This document shows, in pieces, positions 9,077-18,446 of a DNA stretch of 64,000 bases. The stretch is from the NCBI RefSeq assembly GCF_024199925.1, contig NZ_JANADR010000001.1, forward strand, positions 7,567,501 to 7,631,500, given 5' to 3'. This stretch comes from Bradyrhizobium sp. CCGUVB1N3 (lineage in GTDB: Bacteria > Pseudomonadota > Alphaproteobacteria > Rhizobiales > Xanthobacteraceae). The first letter of the stretch is position 1, and each line of letters starts with the position of its first letter. The translations under genes were made by a program, and so were the position numbers. Under the pieces are notes generated by a model. It was given only the letters and a program-made list of their open reading frames with translations, did no database searches and was not told where the DNA came from.

Positions 9077-10420
9077 ATGACCGATGATACGATTCTGCCC
9101 TTCTCGTTTCCAGCCGTTCACGCCAAGAAAGTCACAGCTGCCTTCGATGGTGGACGCCTAACCTCGAATGGGGGCGTGATGCTTCTGGCGATGGCCGAGC
9201 GGCGTCTCGGTTTGGCCGACAATTTGGCCCGGGTGTTCCCGGATCGGCGCGATCCGACGCGGGTCGTGCACAGCCTTGTCGATATGTTCCGCGCGCGCAT
9301 GTTCGCGATCTGCTGCGGCTACGAGGACGCCGACGACCTCGATCATCTGCGGTCCGATCCCGCATTCAAGCTGGCCTGCGGACGGCTGCCGGACAGCGGT
9401 CGCGATCTGTGTTCCCAACCGACGCTGTCGCGCCTGGAGAATGCTCCGCGCCTGCGCGACGTGATCCGACTGACCTACACTTTGGTCGACGCATGGATGG
9501 ATAGCTACCCGCGCGAGCCGGCATCCGTCACGCTCGACATCGATGATACCTGCGATGTCGTCCACGGCCATCAGCAGCTCTCGCTGTTCAACGCTCATTA
9601 TGACGAACGCTGCTTCCTGCCGATCCACGTCTACGACACGGAGAAGAGCCGGCCCGTGGCGGTCGTGCTGCGGCCCGGCAAGACGCCGGGCGGCGTCGAG
9701 GTGCGTGCCCATCTGCGCCGCCTGATACGGCATATCCGGACGCGGTGGCACAAGACGCGAATTACGTTCCGTGGCGACGGGCACTATGCTCGGCCGGAGG
9801 CCATGACGTGGTGCGAGAACAACGGCATCGACTACATCTTCGGTCTGTCCGGTACCAAGCCTCTCGCCAGAAAAGTCGACGAGGTCGCCGACGACGTTCG
9901 CACGCGACGCGCCATCGAGAACCTGCCTGTTCTGCGCGGCTATACCGAGACGCGCCACAAGGCAAAGTCCTGGGATCACGAACGGCGCACTGTCGCCCGT
10001 ATTGAGGCGACGATGCTCGGCCTCGACATCCGCTTCGTCGTCACCAGCCTCGATGTCGGCTCGGCCGAGTGGATCTACGACAGCCTGTATTGCGCGCGCG
10101 GCCAAGCCGAAAATCTGATCAAGCTGCATAAGACGCAGCTCGCCTCCGATCGCACCAGTTGCCGTTCGGCGCTCGCCAACCAGGTCCGTCTCGTTCTCCA
10201 CACCGCCGCTTATTGGTTGATGCTTACCGTGCGCGGCGCCATTCCCAAAGTCCGGGAATTGGCCACTGCCGAGTTCGCGACGCTGCGTCTTCGTCTCTTG
10301 AAAATCGCAGCCCGGGTCATCGAAACCGCGAGCCGCATTCGCCTTGCGTTCGCCGCGGCATGCCCCGAAGCCGACCTCTTCCGCAGCTTGCCCGGCGCGC
10401 TGCTCCCGCTCGGTCCGTAA
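9077..10420 (+). CDS. IS1380-family transposase
   Basis: A 447-residue protein typical of IS1380: N-terminal LTSNGGVMLLAMAERRLGL, then VTLDIDDTCDVVHGHQQLSL with the first Asp, FRGDGHYARPEAMTWCE with the second, and RGQAENLIKLHKTQLASDRT with the catalytic Glu. The reading frame is intact. I could not place terminal inverted repeats with confidence. The long minus-strand frame opposite is a shadow produced by the high GC content. Confidence 0.92.
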   Translation: MTDDTILPFSFPAVHAKKVTAAFDGGRLTSNGGVMLLAMAERRLGLADNLARVFPDRRDPTRVVHSLVDMFRARMFAICCGYEDADDLDHLRSDPAFKLACGRLPDSGRDLCSQPTLSRLENAPRLRDVIRLTYTLVDAWMDSYPREPASVTLDIDDTCDVVHGHQQLSLFNAHYDERCFLPIHVYDTEKSRPVAVVLRPGKTPGGVEVRAHLRRLIRHIRTRWHKTRITFRGDGHYARPEAMTWCENNGIDYIFGLSGTKPLARKVDEVADDVRTRRAIENLPVLRGYTETRHKAKSWDHERRTVARIEATMLGLDIRFVVTSLDVGSAEWIYDSLYCARGQAENLIKLHKTQLASDRTSCRSALANQVRLVLHTAAYWLMLTVRGAIPKVRELATAEFATLRLRLLKIAARVIETASRIRLAFAAACPEADLFRSLPGALLPLGP

Positions 10421-10604
10421 CCGACCGGGCCTGCGCCCGCTCACCCGCCCATTCCTCCAGCGCGTACAAAACAGCTTGATGTAGAACCCGGTGACAAAAC
10501 GCCGGACGGTCACCCACGCCAGCCGCCAGCCCCCGTCAGACGTCAAGAACGACCGTGCTCTCGTGAATAGATCGGGCTAGACCGCCGAACTGACCACAAA
10601 CCGA

Positions 10605-10952
10605 TCAGCGGCATCCCGCGGGGACCTTGCACAAGTTCTCGAACTGGCGCTGATCGCGGCCACCCATGCACTTGGTCATCTCATTCCAGAAAGTGGGCAG
10701 GCCAGCAGCGCGCTGGGCGGGTGCAACTGTGATTCGCAAGACGGAGTCTCTCGATAGCCGCACCTGTTCCAACGCGCGCACCGTGTCCGATGTATGACGA
10801 TGTGTGAAGATGCTGACAGGCTGCTTAGGGCGATCACGTTGCAGTTCAAACAGTTTCTCCTTTGGCACGACTAATGCTTTGGGTTCGTCGGCGACGCGCC
10901 TGGCCGACGATATCCCCTGAAGCAAGGGGATCTGTCGATTAACCAAAAGCAT
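10605..10952 (-). CDS. Hypothetical protein or gene remnant
   Basis: A 115-residue open frame with no motif I recognise. It contains several Cys near the C-terminus (KCMGG, ENLCKVPAGCR) and lies between IS1380 and the M16 peptidase gene, transcribed away from the latter. It may be the tail of a longer lost protein. Support is only its length and lack of a better alternative. Confidence 0.25.
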   Translation of the reverse strand: MLLVNRQIPLLQGISSARRVADEPKALVVPKEKLFELQRDRPKQPVSIFTHRHTSDTVRALEQVRLSRDSVLRITVAPAQRAAGLPTFWNEMTKCMGGRDQRQFENLCKVPAGCR

Positions 10953-10966
10953 GGAGCATCCGACAG

Positions 10967-12529
10967 ATGACTTCGATCATGACCACATTCCTGATACAGA
11001 ACCAATCGCGATGGCGCTTGCAAAAAGCCAGGCCGATCCAGCGGTTGACGAACCGTTTTGAAAACAATGCCGCGCCCCTTCGACGGCGCGATCGGGCTTT
11101 CGTTTCGAAAAATCTATCATGGCTGCTGTCAAGATTTCCGACGACCTCATCGCGATCGGTCGTTTGCCTTCTGGCGCGGGTCCTGACGTGCGCCTTCGTA
11201 ATAGCCGGCGTATCAGACGAGAGTCTTGCGAGCGCCATGCGACTCACCAGCTTTGCGCTTGGTAACGGCCTGCAAGTGGTCGTGATCCCGGACCATCGCA
11301 CACCGGTGGTGACGCAGATGATCTGGTACAAAGTAGGCTCCGCAGATGAGGCGCCGGGCAAATCCGGCCTCGCCCATTTTCTCGAACATCTCATGTTCAA
11401 AGGCACGGAGGAGCACGCGCTCGGTGAGCTATCGCAGATCGTGCATCGCGTCGGTGGAAACCAAAACGCCTTCACGTCCACTGATTTCACGGCCTATTTT
11501 CAGCGCGTCCCGCGCGAACAACTGTCGACCATGATGGACCTCGAGGCCGACCGGATGACTGGCCTGGTTCTGAAGGACGAGAACGTGCTAGCCGAGCGCG
11601 ACGTCGTGCTCGAAGAGCACAACATGCGGGTTGCCAACAGTCCCGAGGCGCGGCTGTACGAGCAGATGGAGGGAGCGCTCTACCTCAATCACCCCTATGG
11701 ACGGCCGATCATCGGTTGGCGACGAGAAATCGAAAAGTTGGATCGCGAGGACGCGCTCGCCTTCTACCGCCGCTTTTATGCACCGAACAATGCGATCCTG
11801 GTGATCGCTGGCGACGTCGCAGCCGCCGACGTGCGCCTGCTGGCCGAGTACAATTTCGGCTGGATCCCGGCCCGGCCCGCGATTCCCGCACAACGCATCC
11901 GTCCCCAGGAGCCGGAGCCCGCCGGCCCGCGCACCGTCACGCTGTCCGATCCGCGCGTCGAGCAGCCGAGCGTGCAGCGCATTTATCTCGTGCCCTCAGC
12001 CGCGACCGCGGCGCCCGGCGAGAGCGAGGCACTCGAGGTGCTCGCGCATTTGATGGGGGGCGGCAGCAACTCCTATCTCTACCGCGCGCTCGTCGTCGAC
12101 AAACCGCTCGCGGTCTCCGCCAGCGCCAGCTATTCGAGCATCTCGCTCGACCCGAGCCAGTTCTCGATCGCGGCCTCGCCCAAGCAGGGCGTCAGCTTCG
12201 CGGAGGTCGAGCAGGTCATCGACAACGTGATCGCCGACATCGTGCAGAACCCCATCCGTGCCGAGGATCTCGAACGGATCAAGAGCTGGCTCATCGCGAG
12301 AGCGATCTACGCCCAGGACAGTCAGGCGGTGCTGGCGCAATGGTACGGTGGCGCGTTGACGACGGGCCTGTCCATCGAGGACATCCGCAGTTGGCCCGAT
12401 CGCATCCGCGCCGTGACTGCCGACCAGGTGCGCGCCGCCGCGCAAAAGTGGCTCGAGAAGAAGCGCTCGGTCACCGGCTATCTGATCAAGGACACCACCA
12501 CCTCCAAGCGCGAGGAGAAGCGTTCGTGA
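10967..12529 (+). CDS. M16-family zinc peptidase (catalytic member of a pair)
   Basis: A processing-peptidase-like protein of the pitrilysin superfamily. The inverted zinc motif is intact in GLAHFLEHLMFKGT (HFLEH), with the downstream Glu in ERDVVLEEHN. The C-terminal half has the usual M16 domain (YLVPSAATAAPGE, MGGGSNSYLYRALV). About 100 residues precede the domain; a hydrophobic stretch (VVCLLARVLTCAFVIAG) within them looks like a signal sequence, so the true start may be later than the ATG used here. It overlaps the next gene by four bases (GTGA). By family it works with the second protein in the periplasm on small peptides. Confidence 0.88.
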   Translation: MTSIMTTFLIQNQSRWRLQKARPIQRLTNRFENNAAPLRRRDRAFVSKNLSWLLSRFPTTSSRSVVCLLARVLTCAFVIAGVSDESLASAMRLTSFALGNGLQVVVIPDHRTPVVTQMIWYKVGSADEAPGKSGLAHFLEHLMFKGTEEHALGELSQIVHRVGGNQNAFTSTDFTAYFQRVPREQLSTMMDLEADRMTGLVLKDENVLAERDVVLEEHNMRVANSPEARLYEQMEGALYLNHPYGRPIIGWRREIEKLDREDALAFYRRFYAPNNAILVIAGDVAAADVRLLAEYNFGWIPARPAIPAQRIRPQEPEPAGPRTVTLSDPRVEQPSVQRIYLVPSAATAAPGESEALEVLAHLMGGGSNSYLYRALVVDKPLAVSASASYSSISLDPSQFSIAASPKQGVSFAEVEQVIDNVIADIVQNPIRAEDLERIKSWLIARAIYAQDSQAVLAQWYGGALTTGLSIEDIRSWPDRIRAVTADQVRAAAQKWLEKKRSVTGYLIKDTTTSKREEKRS

Positions 12530-13899
12530 ACCAGTCCTTCCTTTGCACTCGACGCACTGCGCTCTCCCTTGCAGGCGGACTCGTCGTCTCGCTCGCGGCG
12601 ACCGCGCCGTCGTTCGCCGCTGCCAAGATTGAGCATTTGGTCTCGCCGGACGGCATCGAAGCCTGGTTCGTGCAGGATGCGACCGTGCCGCTGATCGCGA
12701 TGGAGTATTCCTTTGCCGGTGGTGCGTCGCAGGATCCCAAGGAAAAGCCGGGCGTCGCCAACCTCGTCGGCGATCTTCTCGACGAAGGTTCCGGCGATCT
12801 CGATTCCAAGACCTTCCATGAGCGGCTCGATCGCCGGGCCATCGAGCTCTCCTTCAGCGCCGGCCGCGACACGTTCCGCGGCAGCCTGCGCATGCTCCGC
12901 GACAACAAGGACGAGGCTTTCGACCTGTTGCGGATGGCGCTGACCTCACCGCATTTCGACACCGCCGATGTCGAGCGTATCCGTTCCGAGGTGATCTCCG
13001 GCCTGCGGCGCCGCACCACCAATCCGACGGCGCTTGCCGGCCGCAAGTTCCTGGAGATCGCCTTCGGCGATCATCCCTACGGTCGGCAGACCAGCGGCAC
13101 GCTGGAAAGCGTGCCGACCATCATGGTCGCCGAGATGAAGGACTATGTCGGCCGGGTGCTTGCGAAGGATACCTTGAAGGTCGCGGTCGTCGGCGACGTC
13201 GATCCGGATACGCTCGCCAAGCTGCTCGACCAGACCTTCGGCGGCCTGCCGCCCAAGGCAAAGCTGACGCTGATTGCCGACGTCGAGGCGGCCAAGCCGC
13301 CGCAGCGCGCCTTCGTCCCGCTCGATGTGCCGCAGACCGTCATCATCTTCGGAGGGCCCGGCGTGAAGCGCAGCGATCCGCACTTCATGGCCGCCTACGT
13401 CGTCAACCACATCCTGGGCGGCGCCGGGCTGTCCTCCCGGCTCTATCGCGAGGTACGCGAGAAGCGCGGGCTCGCCTATTCGCTGTATGAATCGCTGCTC
13501 TGGATGGAGCACTCGGCCGTCTTCATCGGCAACACCGGCACGCGCGCCGACCGCGCCGGCGACACCATTGACGCCATCGAGAAGGAGGTGCGCCGCCTCG
13601 CCGAGGAAGGACCGACGCAGAAGGAGCTCGACGAGGCGAAATCCTATCTCAAGGGCTCGCAGATGCTGGCGCTCGACACCTCCTCCAAGCTCGCGCAGGC
13701 GCTGCTGCAATATCAGCAGGACAAGCTGCCGATCGATTATATCGAGAAGCACAATGCCATCGTCGATGCCGTGACGCTGGACGACGCCAGGCAGGCCGCA
13801 AAGCGGCTCTGGAGGCAGGGCTTGTTGACCGTAGCGGTCGGCCGCGCCCCGCAAGCCGCGGCGCAGCCGCTTGCCGCACCCGCGACGAACTCGAACTGA
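12526..13899 (+). CDS. M16-family protein without zinc motif (non-catalytic partner)
   Basis: A 457-residue protein starting at a GTG that overlaps the upstream stop codon. The open frame extends further back to 11716, but that part is a shadow of the first M16 gene. An N-terminal signal sequence (RTALSLAGGLVVSLAATAPS, then FAA) is followed by two M16 domains. Where the zinc motif should be it reads GVANLVGDLLDEG, so no HxxEH is present. The C-terminal domain keeps the R/Y region (GAGLSSRLYREVREKRGLAY). Bacterial M16 enzymes often work as an active/inactive pair encoded side by side, which fits exactly. Confidence 0.88.
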   Translation: MNQSFLCTRRTALSLAGGLVVSLAATAPSFAAAKIEHLVSPDGIEAWFVQDATVPLIAMEYSFAGGASQDPKEKPGVANLVGDLLDEGSGDLDSKTFHERLDRRAIELSFSAGRDTFRGSLRMLRDNKDEAFDLLRMALTSPHFDTADVERIRSEVISGLRRRTTNPTALAGRKFLEIAFGDHPYGRQTSGTLESVPTIMVAEMKDYVGRVLAKDTLKVAVVGDVDPDTLAKLLDQTFGGLPPKAKLTLIADVEAAKPPQRAFVPLDVPQTVIIFGGPGVKRSDPHFMAAYVVNHILGGAGLSSRLYREVREKRGLAYSLYESLLWMEHSAVFIGNTGTRADRAGDTIDAIEKEVRRLAEEGPTQKELDEAKSYLKGSQMLALDTSSKLAQALLQYQQDKLPIDYIEKHNAIVDAVTLDDARQAAKRLWRQGLLTVAVGRAPQAAAQPLAAPATNSN

Positions 13900-14677
13900 A
13901 CTGCCTTATGGCTAGTAGCGCTCCATAAATCGAACTCGCCGCCTCCATGACTGTGCACGAAGAGAATCAAAAACATCTCCTCTTACACGCGTTGTTTGAT
14001 GCGCTGCGCTTCGCTGCTAACCTCTTAAGAGACGGCGATGCGCGACCCGCTTGAATTCTCCTAATGGGTATTCGACCCAGATTGTCGGTATATCCGTTCG
14101 GCGAACTCGGTGCGTTCCGATGCTCTCGCGGCCTTGCTTGACTAGGCTGTTCACCCGCTCGCCCGGCCGGGAGAGGAGCAGTTGCAGACAGTCGCTGCCC
14201 TCAACAAGGTCCTTGCGCACGACGCCCGCTAGCATCGGTCGCTTCAGGGTAGTCCGGCGGACATAGGCGATTTTCCGCAGATATCTGCGCAAAGTATCGT
14301 TTTTCGATACTTTGCGCAAACGACTATGGGCAAATCCGTTGTTTTGACATTGTCGGTGTTTCAATCGCTCAAGTTGTCTTGCTCCTTCGGCGGAAGCGAG
14401 GCCTCGTTCGCCTTTTTGTCTCCGTTACGCATCATGCGCGTTCTTTGCCGATAAATTCCGGGTTGTTGAGTCGGATATAGTTGTCTGATTGGACGCGAGT
14501 GCCGCCTCTCTCGCACCGTCAGCAGGTTTCAGTCATTCATCCCGTGGTCGAAGGATTCCTGGTGCTGCCACCAGCAGCATCAAACTTTGCATGGCAGCTG
14601 GCACTTGCGTGCCTATCGGTCGGATCAGCCCTGAATGGTCCGTTGCCGGAGTGAGGAGCGCCAACGCGTCAAATGCG
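13900..14677. other. No recognisable gene
   Basis: Short frames only; one minus-strand frame of 115 codons overlaps a perfect hairpin and has no known motif. The hairpin at 14286-14318 is listed separately. Confidence 0.4.
14286..14318. repeat. Perfect 14-bp inverted repeat around a T5 loop
   Basis: TGCGCAAAGTATCG, TTTTT, CGATACTTTGCGCA. The arms match at all 14 positions. There is no T-tract after the stem on the plus strand, so it is not a classical terminator in that direction. It could be a protein binding site or a relic of a mobile element end. Confidence 0.6.
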
Positions 14678-14706
14678 CTTGAATCGGTCGTAGCGTCAAG
14701 TTGTAC
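14678..14706 (+). promoter_or_regulatory. Island promoter-like element, copy A
   Basis: A 29-bp sequence shared with three other places in the window. Invariant parts in all four are CTTGAATCG at positions 1-9, CG at 12-13, CGT at 17-19 and TTGTAC at 24-29. Copies A and B also share GGTCG after the first block. It ends 35 bp before the start codon of the small secreted protein. TTGAAT and TGTACT are 17 bp apart, so it could be a promoter core with conserved spacer bases, or an operator over a promoter. Confidence 0.65.
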
Positions 14707-14741
14707 TCTATTCCGGAGGCATATCCGCGAAGCATACGCAA

Positions 14742-15251
14742 ATGAAAAAAGCCCTTCTCACTGTTGTACTATGTTCCGTTTTCGGTTTGCTCGGGCTGAA
14801 CGCGGTTGCACTTGCGGACTCTACCCGACGCTATGATTGCACCATAGACGGGACGGATCGAGAGCCGGTAGGCGATCGGAATGGGCACATCATTGTCAGC
14901 CTTCAATACACCTGTCGCGTCGCGGATGGGCTGTTGAAGGACGCGGGAATTACGGGAATATCGGTCAGCGAGTGGGACGGTGAGAAAGGGAAGTACCTGG
15001 CTTCTCTCGACGTTCACCGCGCGCTCGAAGGATTTGCAGTTGGCCAGCTCTTGGAGGGGATCGGCTCCTCAGTCATGGAGAACAACAGGACCGCTGGCAT
15101 CGCAGCTTCGGGTAAGACGGCGTTCAAGTTCGCATCCGGCTCGTTGGCAGCTCTCTCCGGAAAGACTGTCAAATTTACGACCATGCCCGCCGGTGCTCGT
15201 CGGTTCGAGATGGAGTTCACAGATTGGCCTGAGGCTGCTCAACCGAAATGA
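14742..15251 (+). CDS. Small secreted protein, copy 1 of an island pair
   Basis: A 169-residue protein with a clear Sec signal peptide (VVLCSVFGLLGLNAVALA, cleaved before DSTRR). The mature part has two Cys (RYDC and YTCRV) that could form a disulphide, no membrane segment, and a mixed polar/beta-like pattern. I do not recognise the family. A second copy at 45700 has the same length and most of the same residues, including the ends RRYDC and DWPEAAQPK. Both copies share the 29-bp element upstream at nearly the same distance, so they are regulated together. Location is periplasmic or extracellular by inference. Confidence 0.75.
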   Translation: MKKALLTVVLCSVFGLLGLNAVALADSTRRYDCTIDGTDREPVGDRNGHIIVSLQYTCRVADGLLKDAGITGISVSEWDGEKGKYLASLDVHRALEGFAVGQLLEGIGSSVMENNRTAGIAASGKTAFKFASGSLAALSGKTVKFTTMPAGARRFEMEFTDWPEAAQPK

Positions 15252-15931
15252 CGCCGCGCCGCGGCAGCACACGTCACGTCATTTCCGAAGTCCCGGCTAC
15301 GGTATGAATGGCGGGACGCCTTGCTCGACGACGATAGCGAATCGCAAGCAGGTAGTTGATGTTCTGCCGATCCAAAGCAACTTGTTAGTGAATGCCAAAG
15401 GGGCGAACAGATAGTTCTTCGCAACAAATCCGCTGCCTGAAGCACTTGAGAGCGGCTCATACGATGAGTTGATGATCAAGGTGAAACAACAGCGCTTTCC
15501 ATGGCATCGGGCTTTGGAGCCACTCCCGCGAGTTTCTCGTCTATGCATATCGCGGGTCGAGATCCAGTCAATTCGAGTGACGATCCAAGCACGCTTTATC
15601 CTTAACCCTGCACAATCGGTGGCCGCTCGGAGCGAATTCGCAGTTATCTCTTTGCAACCAGCGCGCATTCGCCAGCGCCGGTCGCAGAGAGCTCAACGTA
15701 TGCTCCCCGATTCTTGTTCACACGTGGGAGTTTCGTGGGATTCTAGGGGGCTCCTTGGCAAAACTCATGTGCATCCGGCAGTCAAAGCTCCAGGCAATCT
15801 GGTAAGCCACGGCCGAGCAGGCAATAGCGGCCCTATAGAAGGCTATCGGCTTCGCTTTCGACAAATTTACGCCGGCAGAACCCGCAACCTCTAAAGGCAG
15901 CAGGATGTGATCTTGAGTAACAGGACTTCCT
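15252..15931. other. No recognisable gene
   Basis: Open frames of up to 141 codons on both strands overlap each other and carry no motif. The stretch separates the small secreted protein from the convergent GH18 gene. Confidence 0.4.
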
Positions 15932-17536
15932 CTAGCGTGGGATGTTGGCTTCGCAGTTATAATATTGTCCGGAAAGCCCCATTTTTCTGCAAGCCTCCTT
16001 TAGTACGTCCTTCGGACTAGCCCAGTTCGGTTTCCATTGATCTCGATCGAAGCGGACGTTTTTGTATAGATCCCACATGATGATCCCTGACCGAGAATGC
16101 TTGATTGTCTCATCTATAATCTTCGTCAGATCATCTCTGGTAAGTGGCAGATTCCCGCTTGCTGGTTGTCCCACTTCAAAGCCGACCGTAATCGGTGGCG
16201 TGATCAGGAGCTTGCGGGGCTGAATTGAGGCTCGAGCGCCTGTTCTCGATCCTGAGACTTTTGCGTTCAAGTCTGCAAACTTCGAGTCTGCCGGCAGTCC
16301 GTTGCCATTTTTGAGCCAAACCGCGGACTGCGCATAGTAATAGTTTGCTTGTCCTACGAGATCGCATGGAATGTGAGTCCCGGGACGGGTGCGCTCACAG
16401 TCCAGTTCACCAAGATCGTAGGACATAATGCCGACCTGGCTTAACTTGTCGATCTCCGCCTTGTGGAGCAGGGCGGTGTTGTAGATCAGGCCATAAAGAT
16501 TGCCGCCCCGCCATACACCTCCATAAATGCCCGAGTTCGGAGCGACAGTGTCCCAATTGGCCGACATATTCGGGATCCCACCGTTGGCAGGGGCTGCAAC
16601 GCTGAGCTTCAAGGATCGATTGATGCTTGTGATCGCGTTGTCCAGCGACTTCAGAATCGCAGCGAACTTCTCGACCGTCCACGGCATAGCGCGTGGAAGC
16701 TTGTCGCTGTCAGGATCGAGTTTCATGGCGTCGCCAAATACGTCAGCTCCGATGCCAAGTTTCATCAAGGCCTTGTCGTCTAGCATCTCCGCTTTCATCG
16801 CATCATTGGTCGGTGCGGGTGGTGTGATCTTGTCGGGAGTCAACGTCCAAGACTTGGCATTGATGTCGGCGTGCCAGAACTCTTCATAATCGACATCGAT
16901 GCCCGTAACCCCAAGATCATTTGCGAGCGCAACGATGTTCTTGTATGCGCTGTCCGCGTCGCTTCCTATGATGCCGCTTTCAAATTGAGGACGAGGTATT
17001 TCAGTCGAAGGGTTCGGAAAGGTATCATACACTTCATCCTCGGGGCCGCATGAATTGCTCTTTCCTGCCGTCGCATCGTAGATCTTGGGATAACAACTGA
17101 AATTCCATCCGCCGACTGCTATGGAGGTTTCCACGCCGTGGGCTCTTAGATCGGCGACGATCCTTTTCAGAGTCTCGAAATCGGCTTTCGGATCTCTGTT
17201 CTCCGTAGAAACAGTCTTGGTTGTGCCTTTGTCACGGCTACAGGTATAACCAAAAAGTCCCGTGCAGGTCAGATCGTTCGATGTGTATTTGGTCAAACTG
17301 GGCTGCACGAACGACAGCACGAGGCTGTTGAAATTCGTCTGATCGTGCTCGATCTTCTCGCTGAGCTCCTTGAGATTTTCCAAACTCGCGTAGTAGTCCG
17401 GCGTGCCTTTTTCTGCTCCGGGGCCCGTCAGGTAATATGCCGAAATTGTGGGCGCCGCGAGCCCATTGCCTGCAAGGCAAGATGTAAGCGTGATCGACAA
17501 CAGAGCCTGCCGCAATGTTCTGCTGCCGTTCATCAT
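15932..17536 (-). CDS. Secreted GH18 chitinase-like glycoside hydrolase
   Basis: A 534-residue protein from the ATG at 17536, chosen because AAAGGAAAA lies just upstream and the signal peptide follows at once (LRQALLSITLTSCLAGNGLA). GH18 landmarks appear in order: SIAVGGWNF (the SxGG strand), VTGIDVDYEEFW carrying D-x-D-x-E with the catalytic Glu, and VGIMSYDLG for the substrate-binding Met/Tyr/Asp strand; the last strand is IIMWDLYKN. The fold and active site therefore look complete. Substrates of the family are chitin-like GlcNAc polymers; in a symbiosis setting Nod factors or host glycans are conceivable. No tts box or nod box was found upstream. Confidence 0.82.
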   Translation of the reverse strand: MMNGSRTLRQALLSITLTSCLAGNGLAAPTISAYYLTGPGAEKGTPDYYASLENLKELSEKIEHDQTNFNSLVLSFVQPSLTKYTSNDLTCTGLFGYTCSRDKGTTKTVSTENRDPKADFETLKRIVADLRAHGVETSIAVGGWNFSCYPKIYDATAGKSNSCGPEDEVYDTFPNPSTEIPRPQFESGIIGSDADSAYKNIVALANDLGVTGIDVDYEEFWHADINAKSWTLTPDKITPPAPTNDAMKAEMLDDKALMKLGIGADVFGDAMKLDPDSDKLPRAMPWTVEKFAAILKSLDNAITSINRSLKLSVAAPANGGIPNMSANWDTVAPNSGIYGGVWRGGNLYGLIYNTALLHKAEIDKLSQVGIMSYDLGELDCERTRPGTHIPCDLVGQANYYYAQSAVWLKNGNGLPADSKFADLNAKVSGSRTGARASIQPRKLLITPPITVGFEVGQPASGNLPLTRDDLTKIIDETIKHSRSGIIMWDLYKNVRFDRDQWKPNWASPKDVLKEACRKMGLSGQYYNCEANIPR

Positions 17537-17786
17537 TGTTTTTCCTTTTGACAAGATCGACGGCTGTCCTGCTGCCGAGCGTTGAAGCCTGTCGTTAATG
17601 GCGAGCTTCTGCATTTGTTCAGATCCGGCGAAGAAGTGCTCAGGGGCGCCGCAACCGTTGGCGAGGAGAATCCTCGCTCTAAAGGCTCGCGGTGGCGCTC
17701 ATAGTGGTCGCGATGGGTGGAACAGAATTGACCAAGCACTTGTCCCTGCAGTTCGCAAGAATGTCTCCCCCTGAAATGGATTCTCT

Positions 17787-18300
17787 TTGGAAATGATGCG
17801 GCTATTCGAAGGCCTCAAGACGGTTAGGAGAAACTGGCGGGGCACGGAGCTACATCCGCTTCGGGAGGGCGCTTTCTCTGCTGACGCTCCGATCACCAGT
17901 GCGGATCGCGTCGGCAGGGGGATTCCGCACGGGCACTCGCGCGCGTTCTGTATCGTCATCGCGGCAGCGAAAGCCTGGTCGTCGCATTGCGCGGGGAGTG
18001 GGGTTCAGGAAAGACCTCAATCAGGAACCTCGTTGTCGAGGCGCTTACACCTCCGGGTGAGGCCAATATGCAAGTCGTAACTTTCAATCCCTGGCAATGG
18101 GGAACTGACGACGCAATTACGCGTGCGTTCTTCCGCGAAATCGTAGTGGCGCTCGGCGACGCTGAACAATCCGTTTTTTGCTCGCCGACGAGCACCCGAG
18201 TTTCGTCGATACGCTAAGAAGCTGGAATCTCTCTCGGGCGGCTCAATAGAGTGCCGGAACACCGCGGAGGTGAGATTTGTCGATGAAACCGATCCCTGAA
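17787..18300 (+). pseudogene. KAP-type P-loop NTPase remnant
   Basis: GEWGSGKTSIRNLV is a Walker A motif, followed by VVTFNPWQWGTDDAITRAFF, the N-terminal signature of KAP NTPases. The stretch just before (ARALARVLYRHRGSESLVVA) and after (FRRYAKKLESLSGG) is in different frames, so at least two frameshifts are present, and the rest of the protein is missing. Many KAP proteins belong to defence islands, but this copy is dead. Confidence 0.65.
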
Positions 18301-18373
18301 TTGGCCAGGGTAATGGGGGCTGCAAGACAAAATCCGGGGCGCTGGCGGTCTAGGTTTAATAATCATTCGATAT

Positions 18374-18444
18374 ATCAAGTTATGCTTGATTTTTGGTTTG
18401 TTTTTCGAACTAGACCGAAGTTTGATAATGTGCTATTATATCAA
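18374..18444 (+). promoter_or_regulatory. abiE promoter/operator region
   Basis: An AT-rich stretch with two inverted repeats: ATCAAG/CTTGAT around 5 nt (18374-18390) and TTGATA/TATCAA (18422-18444), the second ending three bases before the start codon. AbiEi proteins are known to bind inverted repeats in their own promoter, which fits. Confidence 0.45.
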
Positions 18445-18446
18445 TC

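Noticed and set aside
9158..10546. 462-codon minus-strand frame over IS1380
   Set aside because: Overlaps a full-length transposase with intact motifs; no motif of its own.
11716..12525. Long in-frame 5' extension of the second M16 gene
   Set aside because: This part is the out-of-frame shadow of the first M16 gene; the GTG at 12526 followed by a signal peptide is the true start.
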